A stretch of DNA of 64,000 nucleotides from Mesorhizobium sp. CA14 (GCF_020165195.1 NZ_JAIUHR010000013.1:1-64000), one strand, 5' to 3'. Counted from the stretch's first letter, positions 40,232 through 48,342 are shown. The notes: generated by a model not told the origin, from the letters alone. Numbers and translations: made by a program.

Positions 40232-40267
40232 GAAACGAAAAGGGCGACCGACTTTCGCCGATCGCCC
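40232..40267 (-). terminator. Rho-independent terminator after the IalB-family gene
   Basis: On the minus strand, GGGCGA (40267-40262) pairs with TCGCCC (40247-40242) and runs into TTTTCGTTTC (40241-40232). It is 22 nt after the stop of the IalB-family gene and upstream of rpiR, which therefore has its own promoter. Confidence 0.75.
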
Positions 40268-40288
40268 GAGTGAAACCTTGCCGTTCGC

Positions 40289-40885
40289 TCAGTCCGCCGA
40301 CAAGTCCGCCGTCCGCGCCAGAGCGCTGCCGAAGCCGTTGAGCGAGATGGTGAAGGAGATCGGCTGCGTCGTGTCGGCCGCCGTGGCGTTGACCTTCAGC
40401 GTGGTGCCGTTCTGCAGCAACGGCGTGATATTGGCATCGAACGTCACCGGTACCAGGCAGCCTACCGCCTGGCAGGTGTTGAACTGCAACGTGCCGTCCA
40501 GCTTCTTGTCGTCGATTTCGAACGAGATGCCGTTGGCCAAGGCAAGCCCGAAGGGCAGCGCCAGCGTGCCGGCGGCGTCCTGGCCGGTCTTGGTCGTCAA
40601 TTCGATCGCCAGCAGCCGCTGGCCACTCTGCTTGTTGAACTGCTGATGCGACAGGCTGCAGACCTTGTTGGTGCCGGTGACCTGGCAGTTGACCGTCCAG
40701 TCCCCATGCGTTTCCGACAGCGCCGAGGCGCCGCCCGGCAGTTGCGGCTTGGCCGCCGCATCGGCGGGCCGGGCCGCTGGAGCCACCTTGTCGGTCTTGT
40801 TCTGCGCGGCAAGTCCCGCCGCCGGCACACCGGCAACGCAGGCGGCTGCCAGCATCGCTGCGAGATACGCGTACTTCGTCCTCAT
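40289..40885 (-). CDS. Invasion-associated locus B (IalB) family protein
   Basis: A protein of 198 aa with a signal peptide (MRTKYAYLAAMLAAACVAGV, cleavage near GLAAQ) and the IalB domain, recognised by GDWTVNCQVTG, CSLSHQQFNKQSGQ and a C-Q-x-x-G-C pair (NTCQAVGCLVP). IalB-like proteins are periplasmic or envelope proteins common in Hyphomicrobiales; in Bartonella IalB is linked to erythrocyte invasion. ATG at 40885 has AAGGGA 4 nt upstream. The frame is open far upstream into an autotransporter-like remnant, so a 319-aa fusion cannot be excluded by stops alone. Confidence 0.85.
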   Translation of the reverse strand: MRTKYAYLAAMLAAACVAGVPAAGLAAQNKTDKVAPAARPADAAAKPQLPGGASALSETHGDWTVNCQVTGTNKVCSLSHQQFNKQSGQRLLAIELTTKTGQDAAGTLALPFGLALANGISFEIDDKKLDGTLQFNTCQAVGCLVPVTFDANITPLLQNGTTLKVNATAADTTQPISFTISLNGFGSALARTADLSAD

Positions 40886-41248
40886 GAGATCCCTTCTTGG
40901 CCGTCGCCCCCGCGTCAGCTGGAAGCTGACCTTCAGAGACGCGCTGACCGCGTTCTGCTTGACCGTTTGCCCGAAGGCGCCGTTGTACCTGACAGCCAAC
41001 CCCACGCCGTTGACGCCATTGAGCTCCAGCCCAACGCCGACCCGATAGAGCGGCGAATCGATGGCTTCCGTCAAGTGCAATGCCGGATTGCCGGGCAGAT
41101 TCTCGGCGCTGGCGAAACGCCCCTCGATCTCCCACCGCTTGGTGGAGAACTCGACGCCGGCCTTCCCGTAGATGCGGAAACTGGCGATGGCGCTGACCCG
41201 GATGTCGGCTCCGACCTCCAGCTCCGGCGTCACGGCACAGTCGATCAC
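40886..41248 (-). pseudogene. Remnant of an autotransporter-type outer-membrane beta-barrel
   Basis: About 120 in-frame codons before the IalB start encode alternating strands such as YRVGVGLELNG, VGLAVRYNGAFGQ and a last strand SASLKVSFQ, which looks like the C-terminal end of an autotransporter barrel. There is no signal peptide, no ribosome site and no passenger domain; the frame is closed by a stop near 41304. I read it as a truncated gene end, now joined in frame to the IalB gene. Confidence 0.5.
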
Positions 41249-41348
41249 GCGGCGTGCGTGAGCCGCATCACGTTTCGCAGTTGCCCATAGCGTTATTGGC
41301 CGTCTGCACTATATGAAACGCATGGTTTTTCGTATGGGAGCCTTGCGG

Positions 41349-41639
41349 ATGCTTCGTCTGGCTGTTCTGGCAGGTGCCGTGCTGGCGGCCTCGGTTTCTC
41401 TGATTGCGCCGTCTCATGCGCAAATCGTCATCCCGACGAACCGCAACGCATTGGTGCAGCAGAATGAGCTGCAGCAGTTGCAGAACCGCTTGCAGCGACA
41501 GCAATTCCAGCAGCAGCAGCAAATCTATCGCGAGCTCGATCGGCCGGCCCCACCCAGGAGCCAGCCCGATGTGCCTGTATTTGACAAGACATGCCGGATG
41601 GAAGCGGTCGGCAACACGATTTCCAGGGTTTGCCGCTGA
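41349..41639 (+). CDS. Small secreted Gln-rich protein
   Basis: A protein of 96 aa from ATG 41349 (GGGAG 8 nt upstream; ATGs at 41313, 41322 and 41334 lack a site). Signal peptide MLRLAVLAGAVLAASVSLIA with cleavage near SHAQ, then a helical, Gln-rich stretch (LQNRLQRQQFQQQQQIYREL), a Pro patch and a C-terminal pair of Cys (DKTCRME...SRVCR). The predicted product is periplasmic. No function known; similar short Gln-rich exported proteins are seen in rhizobia. Confidence 0.75.
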   Translation: MLRLAVLAGAVLAASVSLIAPSHAQIVIPTNRNALVQQNELQQLQNRLQRQQFQQQQQIYRELDRPAPPRSQPDVPVFDKTCRMEAVGNTISRVCR

Positions 41640-41653
41640 CATTTTGTTTTTTT
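41609..41653 (+). terminator. Terminator overlapping the stop of the Gln-rich gene
   Basis: CGGCAA (41609-41614) pairs with TTGCCG (41630-41635), followed shortly by ATTTTGTTTTTTT (41641-41653). The hairpin lies within the last codons. The U-tract is 5 nt away, so efficiency is uncertain. Confidence 0.5.
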
Positions 41654-41787
41654 CAGTTTATTAGCCGACTTACTTGCCGGCAAAAAATGCCGGATTGCAA
41701 GGGCGGCGGTTTTAGGGTTTGCAGGAGGACAGGGTTTTTGCCGCGCGGATAGCGTGCGGCAAGACGCTGCTCTCACCGGAATCTGGG

Positions 41788-42249
41788 ATGGCAACAACCA
41801 AGAAGAAAGCAGTTCGCAAAGCCAGGAAAGGCCAGCGGATTCGCCAGGTGGCGGCCATTCCGTATCGGTTGCGAGAGGACGGCAGCCCCGAAGTGCTGCT
41901 GGTCACCTCACGCACGACGCGGCGCTTCATCGTGCCGAAGGGTTGGCCGATGAAGGGCAAGAGCGGGCGCAAGGCGGCAACGATCGAAGCCCAGGAAGAA
42001 GCCGGCGTTCTGGGCAAGGCGCTGAAGCAGCCTGCCGGCGCCTATTCCTATTGGAAACGCATGACCAACGGCTTCATCCGCGTCGATGTTGCGGTCTATC
42101 TGCTCGAGGTCACCGAGGAGCTTGCCGACTGGCAGGAAGCCGCGAACCGGCAACGCGCGTGGCTGCCGGCGGCAGACGCCGCATTGCTCATCGACGAGCC
42201 GGAGCTTTCGACGCTGCTGAGGGATTTGATCGTTCCGGCGGCGGCATAA
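41788..42249 (+). CDS. NUDIX hydrolase
   Basis: A protein of 153 aa. The NUDIX box is seen as GWPMKGKSGRKAATIEAQEEAGV; the E-x2-E-E-x-G end is intact, but the first Glu and the Arg of the REUXEEXGU motif are not. Length and start pattern resemble diphosphoinositol polyphosphate or ApnA hydrolases (RRFIVPKGWPMKGK). A lysine-rich N-terminus precedes the domain. ATG at 41788 is chosen on domain fit, with a weak GGAAT upstream; an in-frame ATG at 41719 is possible. Confidence 0.85.
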   Translation: MATTKKKAVRKARKGQRIRQVAAIPYRLREDGSPEVLLVTSRTTRRFIVPKGWPMKGKSGRKAATIEAQEEAGVLGKALKQPAGAYSYWKRMTNGFIRVDVAVYLLEVTEELADWQEAANRQRAWLPAADAALLIDEPELSTLLRDLIVPAAA

Positions 42250-42393
42250 GCAAGCCCCCTGTTCGGGTGTCGCTCGGAAGGGTCGCGGCGTGCCGGCCCG
42301 GGCCCAGAGCCATTCCCTGGTGCGCTTTCCCGATATTGTTCCGAGGCGGACTCATCTTAGGCGTTGCGATTTCGAGTGGCCCTCATTCGCTGC

Positions 42394-42422
42394 TTGACTT
42401 ATACATATCCCAGTGGTTATAC
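42394..42422 (+). promoter_or_regulatory. Candidate promoter of the ArsR operon
   Basis: TTGACT (42394-42399) and TTATAC (42417-42422) are 17 bp apart. TTATAC is itself repeated at 42399-42404, giving 18-bp-spaced direct repeats within the promoter where ArsR could bind to shut off its own operon. The ATG follows 32 bp downstream. Confidence 0.5.
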
Positions 42423-42454
42423 GTCAATCAATAGCCAGCGAGTTATCGATCAGG

Positions 42455-42778
42455 ATGACGACCGCGCATGACATGCTGTTCAGGACGCTTGCCGATCCGA
42501 CGCGGCGCGCCATCTTTGAACGTCTGTGCCGCCAGGGCGAGCAGACGGTCGGAGCTCTCACCGCACAGGCGGGCGTATCGCAGCCGGCGGTGTCGAAGCA
42601 TCTGGGCGTGCTCAAGGAGGCCGGTCTGGTGCGTGACCGTCATGAAGGGCGCCAGACCCATTACAGCGCGCAGATCAAGGCGCTTGCGCCCTTGATGGAC
42701 TGGACGCGCGACATGGCGGGTTTTTGGGAAAGCCGGTTCGACGATCTGGAAGACCTGCTCAAAAGGATGGATCAATGA
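42455..42778 (+). CDS. ArsR-family transcriptional regulator
   Basis: A protein of 107 aa, a winged helix-turn-helix of the ArsR/SmtB type (HDMLFRTLADPTRRAIFERL; VSQPAVSKHLGVLKEAGLV; REGR-like wing HEGRQTHY). No metal-binding Cys pair is visible, as usual for ArsR proteins paired with AHSA1/SRPBCC genes. ATG at 42455 gives a standard length; the ribosome site is poor. The stop overlaps the next start (ATGA, 42775-42778). Confidence 0.9.
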   Translation: MTTAHDMLFRTLADPTRRAIFERLCRQGEQTVGALTAQAGVSQPAVSKHLGVLKEAGLVRDRHEGRQTHYSAQIKALAPLMDWTRDMAGFWESRFDDLEDLLKRMDQ

Positions 42779-43179
42779 ATGAAGCCGCAACGCGCTCCGT
42801 CGTCGTCGAGCGCGAGATACCTTTTCCGCCGGAAAAGATCTGGCGTGCGCTCACCCAACCGCATCTCATCGAGGAGTGGCTGATGAAGAACAGCTTCAAG
42901 CCGGTCGTGGACCATCGCTTCAGCCTGAGCGCGGAATGGGGAGGCGTCGACTGCCAGGTGCGGACGGTCGAGCCCAACAGGACGCTGTCCTACAGCTGGG
43001 ACACCAAGGATCTCGAGAGCGTCGTCACCTGGACGCTCACCCCGACGGGCAGGGGCACGCATCTGCGCATGGAGCAGGTCGGTTTCCGCCCCGACCAGGA
43101 GCCGTACTATCGCGGCGCCACGGTGGGCTGGAAGCGCAACTTCACGGCCCTGGAGCAGCTGCTTTCGCGGATCGATTGA
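42775..43179 (+). CDS. SRPBCC/AHSA1-domain protein
   Basis: A protein of 134 aa with the START-like AHSA1 fold: VVVEREIPFPPEKIWRALTQ at the N-terminus, then EEWLMKN and a final helix with GWKRNFTALEQLL. Such proteins bind hydrophobic ligands and often sit directly after an ArsR regulator, as here with a 4-nt overlap. Ligand unknown. Confidence 0.9.
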   Translation: MNEAATRSVVVEREIPFPPEKIWRALTQPHLIEEWLMKNSFKPVVDHRFSLSAEWGGVDCQVRTVEPNRTLSYSWDTKDLESVVTWTLTPTGRGTHLRMEQVGFRPDQEPYYRGATVGWKRNFTALEQLLSRID

Positions 43180-43258
43180 CGTCCGCCGAAGCCCTCAAAA
43201 GACAGACACGGCCCTGGCGGGGCGGCAAACCGCAGGCGTAAGCAATGGAGGCACCAAA

Positions 43259-43651
43259 ATGAAGATCAAGCTGACCAGCATCTATGTCGACGACCAGGAA
43301 AAGGCCCTCGGCTTCTATACCGACGTGCTGGGCTTTACCAAGAAGGCCGACTTCACCAACGGGCCGTTTCGCTGGCTAACTGTCGTCTCGCCGGATGACC
43401 CTGACGGCACCGAGCTGCAGCTGGCGCTCAACGACAATCCGGCAGCAAAGACCTATCAGCAGGCCATCTTCAAGCAGGGCAAGCCGGCGCTGATGCTGTT
43501 CACCGACGACATCAAGGCAGATCATGAGCGCATCAAGGTCAATGGCGGCAGCTTTGCCATGGCGCCGACAGCGGTGACCGGCGCGACCATCGCGCAGCTC
43601 AACGACACCTGCGGCAACCTCATTCAGCTTTCGCAGCTGGCGCGCTGGTAG
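43259..43651 (+). CDS. VOC-family protein (glyoxalase/bleomycin-resistance fold)
   Basis: A protein of 130 aa with two beta-alpha-beta-beta-beta modules (KLTSIYVDDQEKALGFYTDVLGF and LMLFTDDIKADHERIK). Typical metal-ligand Glu/His positions are incompletely kept, so it may bind rather than convert a ligand. A GGAGG site precedes the ATG, 79 bp after the AHSA1 gene; probably part of the same operon. Confidence 0.9.
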   Translation: MKIKLTSIYVDDQEKALGFYTDVLGFTKKADFTNGPFRWLTVVSPDDPDGTELQLALNDNPAAKTYQQAIFKQGKPALMLFTDDIKADHERIKVNGGSFAMAPTAVTGATIAQLNDTCGNLIQLSQLARW

Positions 43652-43690
43652 GCGGCTCGATCCGTATCGTCATTCGCAAGGGAGGTTATA

Positions 43691-43924
43691 TTGAACTGGA
43701 GCAAGTGGATCAGGCAGCTTCACCGCTGGCTTTCGATCATCTTCACCGTCACCGTCATTGCCAATTTCGCCGCCATGGCCATGGGCCCGCCGCCCGCCTG
43801 GATCGTCTATTCGCCGTTGATCCCGCTTTTCCTGCTGCTGTTCAGCGGCCTCTATATGTTCATGACGCCCTATGCCGTCAGATGGCGCGGTGAGCCGGCG
43901 GGCGAGCGCACGGGATCGGTCTGA
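43691..43924 (+). CDS. Small two-helix membrane protein
   Basis: A protein of 77 aa from TTG 43691, preceded by GGGAGG at 5 nt. Two membrane helices (about 14-32 and 42-60) flank a PPPAWIVYSP turn. An N-terminal WxxWIRQLHRWLSI amphipathic stretch recalls the start of PepSY_TM proteins. It overlaps the next gene by one base (TGATG). Function unknown; it belongs to the ArsR/AHSA1/VOC/DUF1801 operon. Confidence 0.7.
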   Translation: MNWSKWIRQLHRWLSIIFTVTVIANFAAMAMGPPPAWIVYSPLIPLFLLLFSGLYMFMTPYAVRWRGEPAGERTGSV

Positions 43925-44367
43925 TGGCGCAGGCAAAATCGAAGGCCGCCGCGTCTCCGGACAAGAAGCCCGTCCTGCTTTCCGGCGGCAACCCGCAGAT
44001 CGCCAAGGGCTACGGCGACGCTCCCGTGCAGGCCTATATCGCAGCGATGCCGGGCTGGAAGAGCGAAGTCGGGCGCCGGCTCGACCAGCTCATCGTGCAG
44101 GCCGTCCCCAACGTGCAGAAGGCTGTCAAATGGAACTCGCCATTCTACGGCATGGAAGGCGAAGGCTGGTTCCTCGGCATCCACTGCTTCGCCAAGTACA
44201 TCAAGGTGGCGTTCTTCCGCGGGCTGTCGCTGAAGCCCGTGCCGCCAGTCGAATCCAGGAGCAAGGACACGCGTTATTTCCACATCCATGAGAACGATCG
44301 GTTCGACGAGGAACAGTTCGTCTCCTGGGTGAAGCAGGCAAGCCAGCTGCCCGGCGAACGGATGTAG
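43924..44367 (+). CDS. DUF1801-domain protein (copy 1)
   Basis: A protein of 147 aa with a basic N-terminal tail (MAQAKSKAAASPDKK) and the DUF1801/YdhG-like fold (VQAYIAAMPGWKSEVGRRLD, AVKWNSPFYG). These small proteins are frequent companions of AHSA1 and VOC genes. Biochemical role unknown; the fold is related to frataxin-like domains. Its start overlaps the preceding stop by one base. Confidence 0.85.
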   Translation: MAQAKSKAAASPDKKPVLLSGGNPQIAKGYGDAPVQAYIAAMPGWKSEVGRRLDQLIVQAVPNVQKAVKWNSPFYGMEGEGWFLGIHCFAKYIKVAFFRGLSLKPVPPVESRSKDTRYFHIHENDRFDEEQFVSWVKQASQLPGERM

Positions 44368-44443
44368 ACGCACGAACGATCAAGCGCTGTCTCCCCGAAA
44401 GAGACACGATTGCACTTTTCCATTCAGCTCAGGAGAACCGAAC

Positions 44444-44842
44444 ATGCAAGATGGCGGCGTACAGGACGGCAAGTCTGCGTCCGAACTGATCGACGGACGG
44501 ATCAAGGAGCTGGGCGACTGGCGGGGCGAGACGCTTGCCCGGCTCCGCGCTCTTATCAGGGAGGCCGCCCCCGAAGCCGTCGAGACGTGGAAATGGCGCG
44601 GCGTGCCGGTCTGGGAGGATGCCGGCATGATCTGCACCGGCGAGACCTACAAGACCGTCGTCAAGCTGACCTTCGCCAGGGGCGCGGCGCTGCCCGATCC
44701 CAAGAAGCTCTTCAACTCCAGCCTCGAAGGCAATACGAGGCGCGCCATCGATTTCGAGGAAGGCGACACGATCGACGCCGATGCCCTGAAGGCGCTCGTC
44801 CGCGAGGCCGTGGCCCTCAACAAATCCAAGACCAAGCGCTGA
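44444..44842 (+). CDS. DUF1801-domain protein (copy 2)
   Basis: A protein of 132 aa, a second DUF1801 member (ELIDGRIKELGDWRGETLARLRALI, TWKWRGVPVW, VVKLTFARGA). It is only distantly similar to copy 1. It starts 76 nt after copy 1, with AGGAG at a good distance, and is followed by a terminator, so it ends the operon. Confidence 0.85.
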   Translation: MQDGGVQDGKSASELIDGRIKELGDWRGETLARLRALIREAAPEAVETWKWRGVPVWEDAGMICTGETYKTVVKLTFARGAALPDPKKLFNSSLEGNTRRAIDFEEGDTIDADALKALVREAVALNKSKTKR

Positions 44843-44854
44843 GACGCGACTGCC

Positions 44855-44890
44855 CCGGCGCTATCGATCGATGTTGCCGGCTTTTTCTTC
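44855..44890 (+). terminator. Rho-independent terminator of the ArsR-DUF1801 operon
   Basis: CCGGC (44855-44859) pairs with GCCGG (44876-44880), directly followed by CTTTTTCTTC. It lies 13 nt after the stop of the last DUF1801 gene. Confidence 0.65.
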
Positions 44891-44963
44891 CGCGCCTTCG
44901 CACCGTGGATCGATACTATGCGCCAAATGTCGCCATCACGCGGCGTAAGCATCCTTCTGTTGC

Positions 44964-45539
44964 TTAGCAATAACTCATGAAAGCACTTCTCTTTCCGGAT
45001 CCGGCCTGCCGTTCCAACAGGATCGTCGGCTTCTCGTGATAGGTGGTCCGCAAGATCTTTCTATAGCCGTTCCTTTCGGCCACCTTCTGCGAAGCGCCGT
45101 TTTCCGGATCGATGATGCAGACGGTTCTCGCCTGTCCGAACGTCTCGTCACTCCAGGCGACAATCCGCCTGACGACCTCGCTCGCAAGCCCCCGGCCATG
45201 CGCCTCCGAGGCCAAGGCCCAGCCGGCTTCCGGCACGCCTTCGATCGAAGGTTCGATCTCGCGCTTCAGGTCGTGGAAACCGGCCTCGCCGATGAAGCGC
45301 CCCGTCGCCTTGTCCTCGATCGCCCAGAACCCGTAGCCGATCAGCGACCACAGGCCGGCATGGCGCAGGAAGCGCATCCAGCTCTCCTCGCGCGTGCGCG
45401 GCTTGCCGCCGATGAAACGGGTGACGGCGGGCTCCGCCCACATGGCGGCATAGGTCTCGAAATCGTCCAGCCTGTGCGGCCGCAAAACGGTGCGCGCCGT
45501 TTCGAGGATCGGCACGCCGGCTTCCGTTTTGATGCTCAT
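44964..45539 (-). CDS. GNAT-family N-acetyltransferase (RimJ/RimL type)
   Basis: A protein of 191 aa. Features of the RimJ/RimL branch: LETARTVLRPHRLDDFETYA at the N-terminus, GEAGFHD, the acetyl-CoA loop EAHGRGLASEVVRRIV, and NGASQKVAERNGY. It transfers acetyl to a protein N-terminus or a small amine. ATG at 45539 follows GGAGGGC; an upstream in-frame extension to 45758 is antisense to the next gene's leader. It is convergent with the DUF1801 operon. Confidence 0.88.
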   Translation of the reverse strand: MSIKTEAGVPILETARTVLRPHRLDDFETYAAMWAEPAVTRFIGGKPRTREESWMRFLRHAGLWSLIGYGFWAIEDKATGRFIGEAGFHDLKREIEPSIEGVPEAGWALASEAHGRGLASEVVRRIVAWSDETFGQARTVCIIDPENGASQKVAERNGYRKILRTTYHEKPTILLERQAGSGKRSAFMSYC

Positions 45540-45726
45540 GGCATTGCCCTCCATTGACGCGACAGCGCTTAGCAAACCAGCGGGCTCGATCAAGGGCCAG
45601 GACAATGCGTTGGCTCTTCCAGCCATAAAACCATGCACGGCTGCATCGCTATGGGCTTTTCGCCTGGCGATGCTAGTTTGCGCCCCGAAGCCGACCCGGA
45701 AATGCAAGTCTACCGAAGGAAGAACC

Positions 45727-46182
45727 ATGGACACCACAGACCTGTTGCTGGCGATCACGCATCACCTTCTGGTGTTTTCGCTGGCCGGCATCATCGGCGC
45801 CGAGTTCGTGCTGGTGCGCGGCGATCTAGGCCGGGCGACGCTCAAGCGCCTTGCCGGCATCGACCGTCACTATGGCATCATTGCCGCACTGATCGTCATC
45901 GTCGGCATCTGCCGGGTGTTCTTCGGGCTGAAGGGCTGGGAATTCTACGTCTACAATTGGGTGTTCTGGGCAAAGATGGTGGCCTTCATCATCGTCGGCC
46001 TGCTGTCGATCGTGCCGACTATGCGCTTCCTCTCCTGGAACAGGCAGGCGAGCGGCAATCCGTCTTTCGCGGTGCCGGCGACGGAACTGGCTTCGGTGAA
46101 GAACTATGTCCGTGCCGAGGGCTTCATCTTCCTGCTCATTCCGGTTTTTGCCGCGGCGATGGCGCGCGGCTACGGCTATTAG
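45727..46182 (+). CDS. DUF2214-family membrane protein
   Basis: A protein of 151 aa with four membrane helices (about 5-25, 45-65, 77-100 and 130-148), and the family's first helix with HHLLVFSLAGIIGAEFVLVRG. His residues in helix 1 and R-x-Y after helix 1 (DRHYG) could bind a cofactor, but this is a guess. GAAGGA precedes ATG 45727. It is a single gene, convergent with nth. Confidence 0.85.
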   Translation: MDTTDLLLAITHHLLVFSLAGIIGAEFVLVRGDLGRATLKRLAGIDRHYGIIAALIVIVGICRVFFGLKGWEFYVYNWVFWAKMVAFIIVGLLSIVPTMRFLSWNRQASGNPSFAVPATELASVKNYVRAEGFIFLLIPVFAAAMARGYGY

Positions 46183-46191
46183 AACACCACT

Positions 46192-46998
46192 CTAGGCCTC
46201 GACCGGAAACGTCTCATCCAGCGGCGCGATCGGCACCAGCGGGGCCGGCACGTCGGTGGTCTTTTCCTTCGACTTGCAGATATCGGCGATGACGCAGATC
46301 GGGCAATCGGGCTTGCGCGCCTTGCAGACATAGCGGCCATGCAGGATCAGCCAGTGATGCGCGTGGCGCATATATTCGGCGGGGATGACTTTGAGCAGCC
46401 CCTGCTCGACCTGTTCAGGCGTCTTGCCGGGCGCCAGCCCGATCCGGTTGCCGATGCGGAAGATATGCGTGTCGACCGCCATGGTATGCTGGCCGAAGGC
46501 GACGTTGAGCACGACATTGGCGGTCTTGCGCCCGACGCCCGGCAGCTTCACCAGCTCGTCGCGGTCCTGCGGCACCTGGCCTGCATAATCGTCGATCAGC
46601 GCCTTCGACAGCGCGATCACATTCTTGGCCTTGTTGCGCCACAGACCGATGGTGCGGATATAGTCGCCGACCTTGGCCTCGCCCAATGCCAGCATCTTGG
46701 CCGGCGTGTCGGCCGCGGCGAACAGCGCCTTCGTCGCCTTGTTGACGCCGGTATCCGTCGCTTGCGCCGACAGCACCACCGCGACCAGCAGGGTGAAGGC
46801 GTTGACATAGTCGAGCTCGCCTTTCGGCTCAGGCCGCTGCACGGAAAATCGCCGGAATATCTCATGCACCTCGGCGGGGCTGTAGAGCGATCGCGTAGCG
46901 GCTTTTCGCGGCCGTCGACCAGGCGCCCGCCCGCCGCCCGCGATAGCGGGCTGAGGTTTTTTGACAGCTGCGGATTTTTTCGACTTGGGAGGCGCCAT
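46192..46998 (-). CDS. nth: Endonuclease III
   Basis: A protein of 268 aa, a base-excision-repair DNA glycosylase/AP lyase. Helix-hairpin-helix with the catalytic Lys region LPGVGRKTANVVLN and Asp in AVDTHIFRIGNR. [4Fe-4S] ligands are spaced C-x6-C-x2-C-x5-C (CKARKPDCPICVIADIC). A 40-residue Lys/Pro-rich N-terminal tail precedes the domain. ATG at 46998 lies after AGGAGGG. It is divergent from a DUF2244 gene 22 bp away. Confidence 0.95.
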   Translation of the reverse strand: MAPPKSKKSAAVKKPQPAIAGGGRAPGRRPRKAATRSLYSPAEVHEIFRRFSVQRPEPKGELDYVNAFTLLVAVVLSAQATDTGVNKATKALFAAADTPAKMLALGEAKVGDYIRTIGLWRNKAKNVIALSKALIDDYAGQVPQDRDELVKLPGVGRKTANVVLNVAFGQHTMAVDTHIFRIGNRIGLAPGKTPEQVEQGLLKVIPAEYMRHAHHWLILHGRYVCKARKPDCPICVIADICKSKEKTTDVPAPLVPIAPLDETFPVEA

Positions 46999-47020
46999 TT
47001 CCCTCCTATAATATTCCCTC

Positions 47021-47515
47021 ATGAGCGACACAAACGCCTCGTTCCGAGCCGACGAGCCATTTTTCCAGGCCTTGCTGACGCCGCACCGCTCGCTCGGCCG
47101 CACCGGCTTCCTGATCCTGATGGGAGCGCTTCTGTTCGGCTGGGCGGTCACCGGCGCTTTCTTCCTGGCGCATGGCGCCTGGCCGGTGTTCGGCTTCTTC
47201 GGCCTCGACGTGATCGCCGTCTACATCGCCTTTCGCGCCAATTACCGCGCCGCGCGCGCCCGCGAGGAAATCTCGGTCTCGCGCACCAGCCTCGACATCC
47301 GCAAGACCGCACCGTCCGGGCGATCCGAAGCGCATCATTTCAATCCGTTCTGGACGCGGTTTTCGATCGCCCGCCATGCTGAGATCGGCATCACCAAAAT
47401 GGCGGTGGAAGCGCAGGGCAGGAGCGTGGCGATCGGCGGTTTCCTCAATCCCGACGACCGCGAAAGTTTCGCCACCGCCTTTTCGCGCGCGCTGGCGACC
47501 GCCAAGACACGCTGA
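47021..47515 (+). CDS. DUF2244-family membrane protein
   Basis: A protein of 164 aa with two close membrane helices (about 28-48 and 52-70) and a soluble C-terminal domain (FNPFWTRFSIARHAEIGITKMAVE; GGFLNPDDRESFATAFSRAL). Conserved in alphaproteobacteria and often beside nth; function unknown. No clear ribosome site. It is divergent from nth, with a very short shared promoter gap. Confidence 0.85.
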   Translation: MSDTNASFRADEPFFQALLTPHRSLGRTGFLILMGALLFGWAVTGAFFLAHGAWPVFGFFGLDVIAVYIAFRANYRAARAREEISVSRTSLDIRKTAPSGRSEAHHFNPFWTRFSIARHAEIGITKMAVEAQGRSVAIGGFLNPDDRESFATAFSRALATAKTR

Positions 47516-47526
47516 CACACAGTTCC

Positions 47527-48342
47527 TCAGAACCGGTAGCGCAGCAGCCTGCCCACCTTGCGCATGGCGGGGATGAGCTTCCAGAGGCCAACGAACAACC
47601 GCGCGGACCAGCCCAGGCGCGCCCCTTGCTCCGGCTTGTAGGACGGAACCTCGCTGATGAAGCGAAGTTTCGGGATGGCTCGCTCCAGTTCGCGCGGATC
47701 CTCAATGGCCCAATGAACTTCGGCGCCCGTCGCCTTCAAGGCAGGGCTGAGACGCATCAGCCTCAGCCCGAAAAGGCTATAGGCATCGAACATCAACTCG
47801 CCGCCGGCCAGATGCGAGACAAGCCGCGCAAACAGCCGCGGCCCCTCGTCGGCGGCGAGATACGGCGTCAGCCCCTCGGCCACGATCATCGCCGGGCGGT
47901 TGCGCGGCACCTCGGCCAGCCAGCCCGGTTCGGTCACCGACGAAGCGATCAGATGGTACTGATCCCTGTGCGGATAGAGCCTGCGCCTGAGCGCGACGAC
48001 GTCAGGATAATCGATGTCGAACCAGTCGACGCCTTGTGGCGGATCGACCCGGAAGACCCGAGTGTCGAGCCCGCATCCCAGATGCAGCACGATCGCGTCG
48101 GGATATCGCGCAAGGAAATCCCGGACGCCGACGTCCAGCGTTTTCGCCCTGATCGCGAATCCCAGCCCGAGATTGCCGTCGACCTTGAGCCTTGAGAAAT
48201 CATAGTCGATCCTGCGCACCGCCTCGTCGGCGAAGCGATCCTGGAGCAGCGAATTGGGCAGCCGGCTCTCCAGCGCCTTGCCGTAGAGCGTCATCAGCAA
48301 GGTCTCCCTCGCGCCGGTCAGATCGACCTTTTCACCGGCCAT
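47527..48342 (-). CDS. Class I SAM methyltransferase, PPM1/TcmP-like
   Basis: A protein of 271 aa of the leucine carboxyl methyltransferase/TcmP-like family. SAM loop VLHLGCGLDTRVFR (about 85-98), acidic WFDIDYPDVV, and IVAEGLTPYL. These enzymes often O-methylate carboxylates of small molecules. ATG at 48342 with GAGGAC upstream. It is convergent with the DUF2244 gene and divergent from the AraC-Ogt gene. Confidence 0.87.
   Translation of the reverse strand: MAGEKVDLTGARETLLMTLYGKALESRLPNSLLQDRFADEAVRRIDYDFSRLKVDGNLGLGFAIRAKTLDVGVRDFLARYPDAIVLHLGCGLDTRVFRVDPPQGVDWFDIDYPDVVALRRRLYPHRDQYHLIASSVTEPGWLAEVPRNRPAMIVAEGLTPYLAADEGPRLFARLVSHLAGGELMFDAYSLFGLRLMRLSPALKATGAEVHWAIEDPRELERAIPKLRFISEVPSYKPEQGARLGWSARLFVGLWKLIPAMRKVGRLLRYRF

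Noticed and set aside
41754..42434. A 226-codon frame overlapping the NUDIX gene
   Set aside because: No domain; the NUDIX box is in the other frame.
42876..43241. A 121-codon frame overlapping the AHSA1 gene
   Set aside because: Arg/Gly-rich shadow frame; the AHSA1 frame has the domain and the coupled start.
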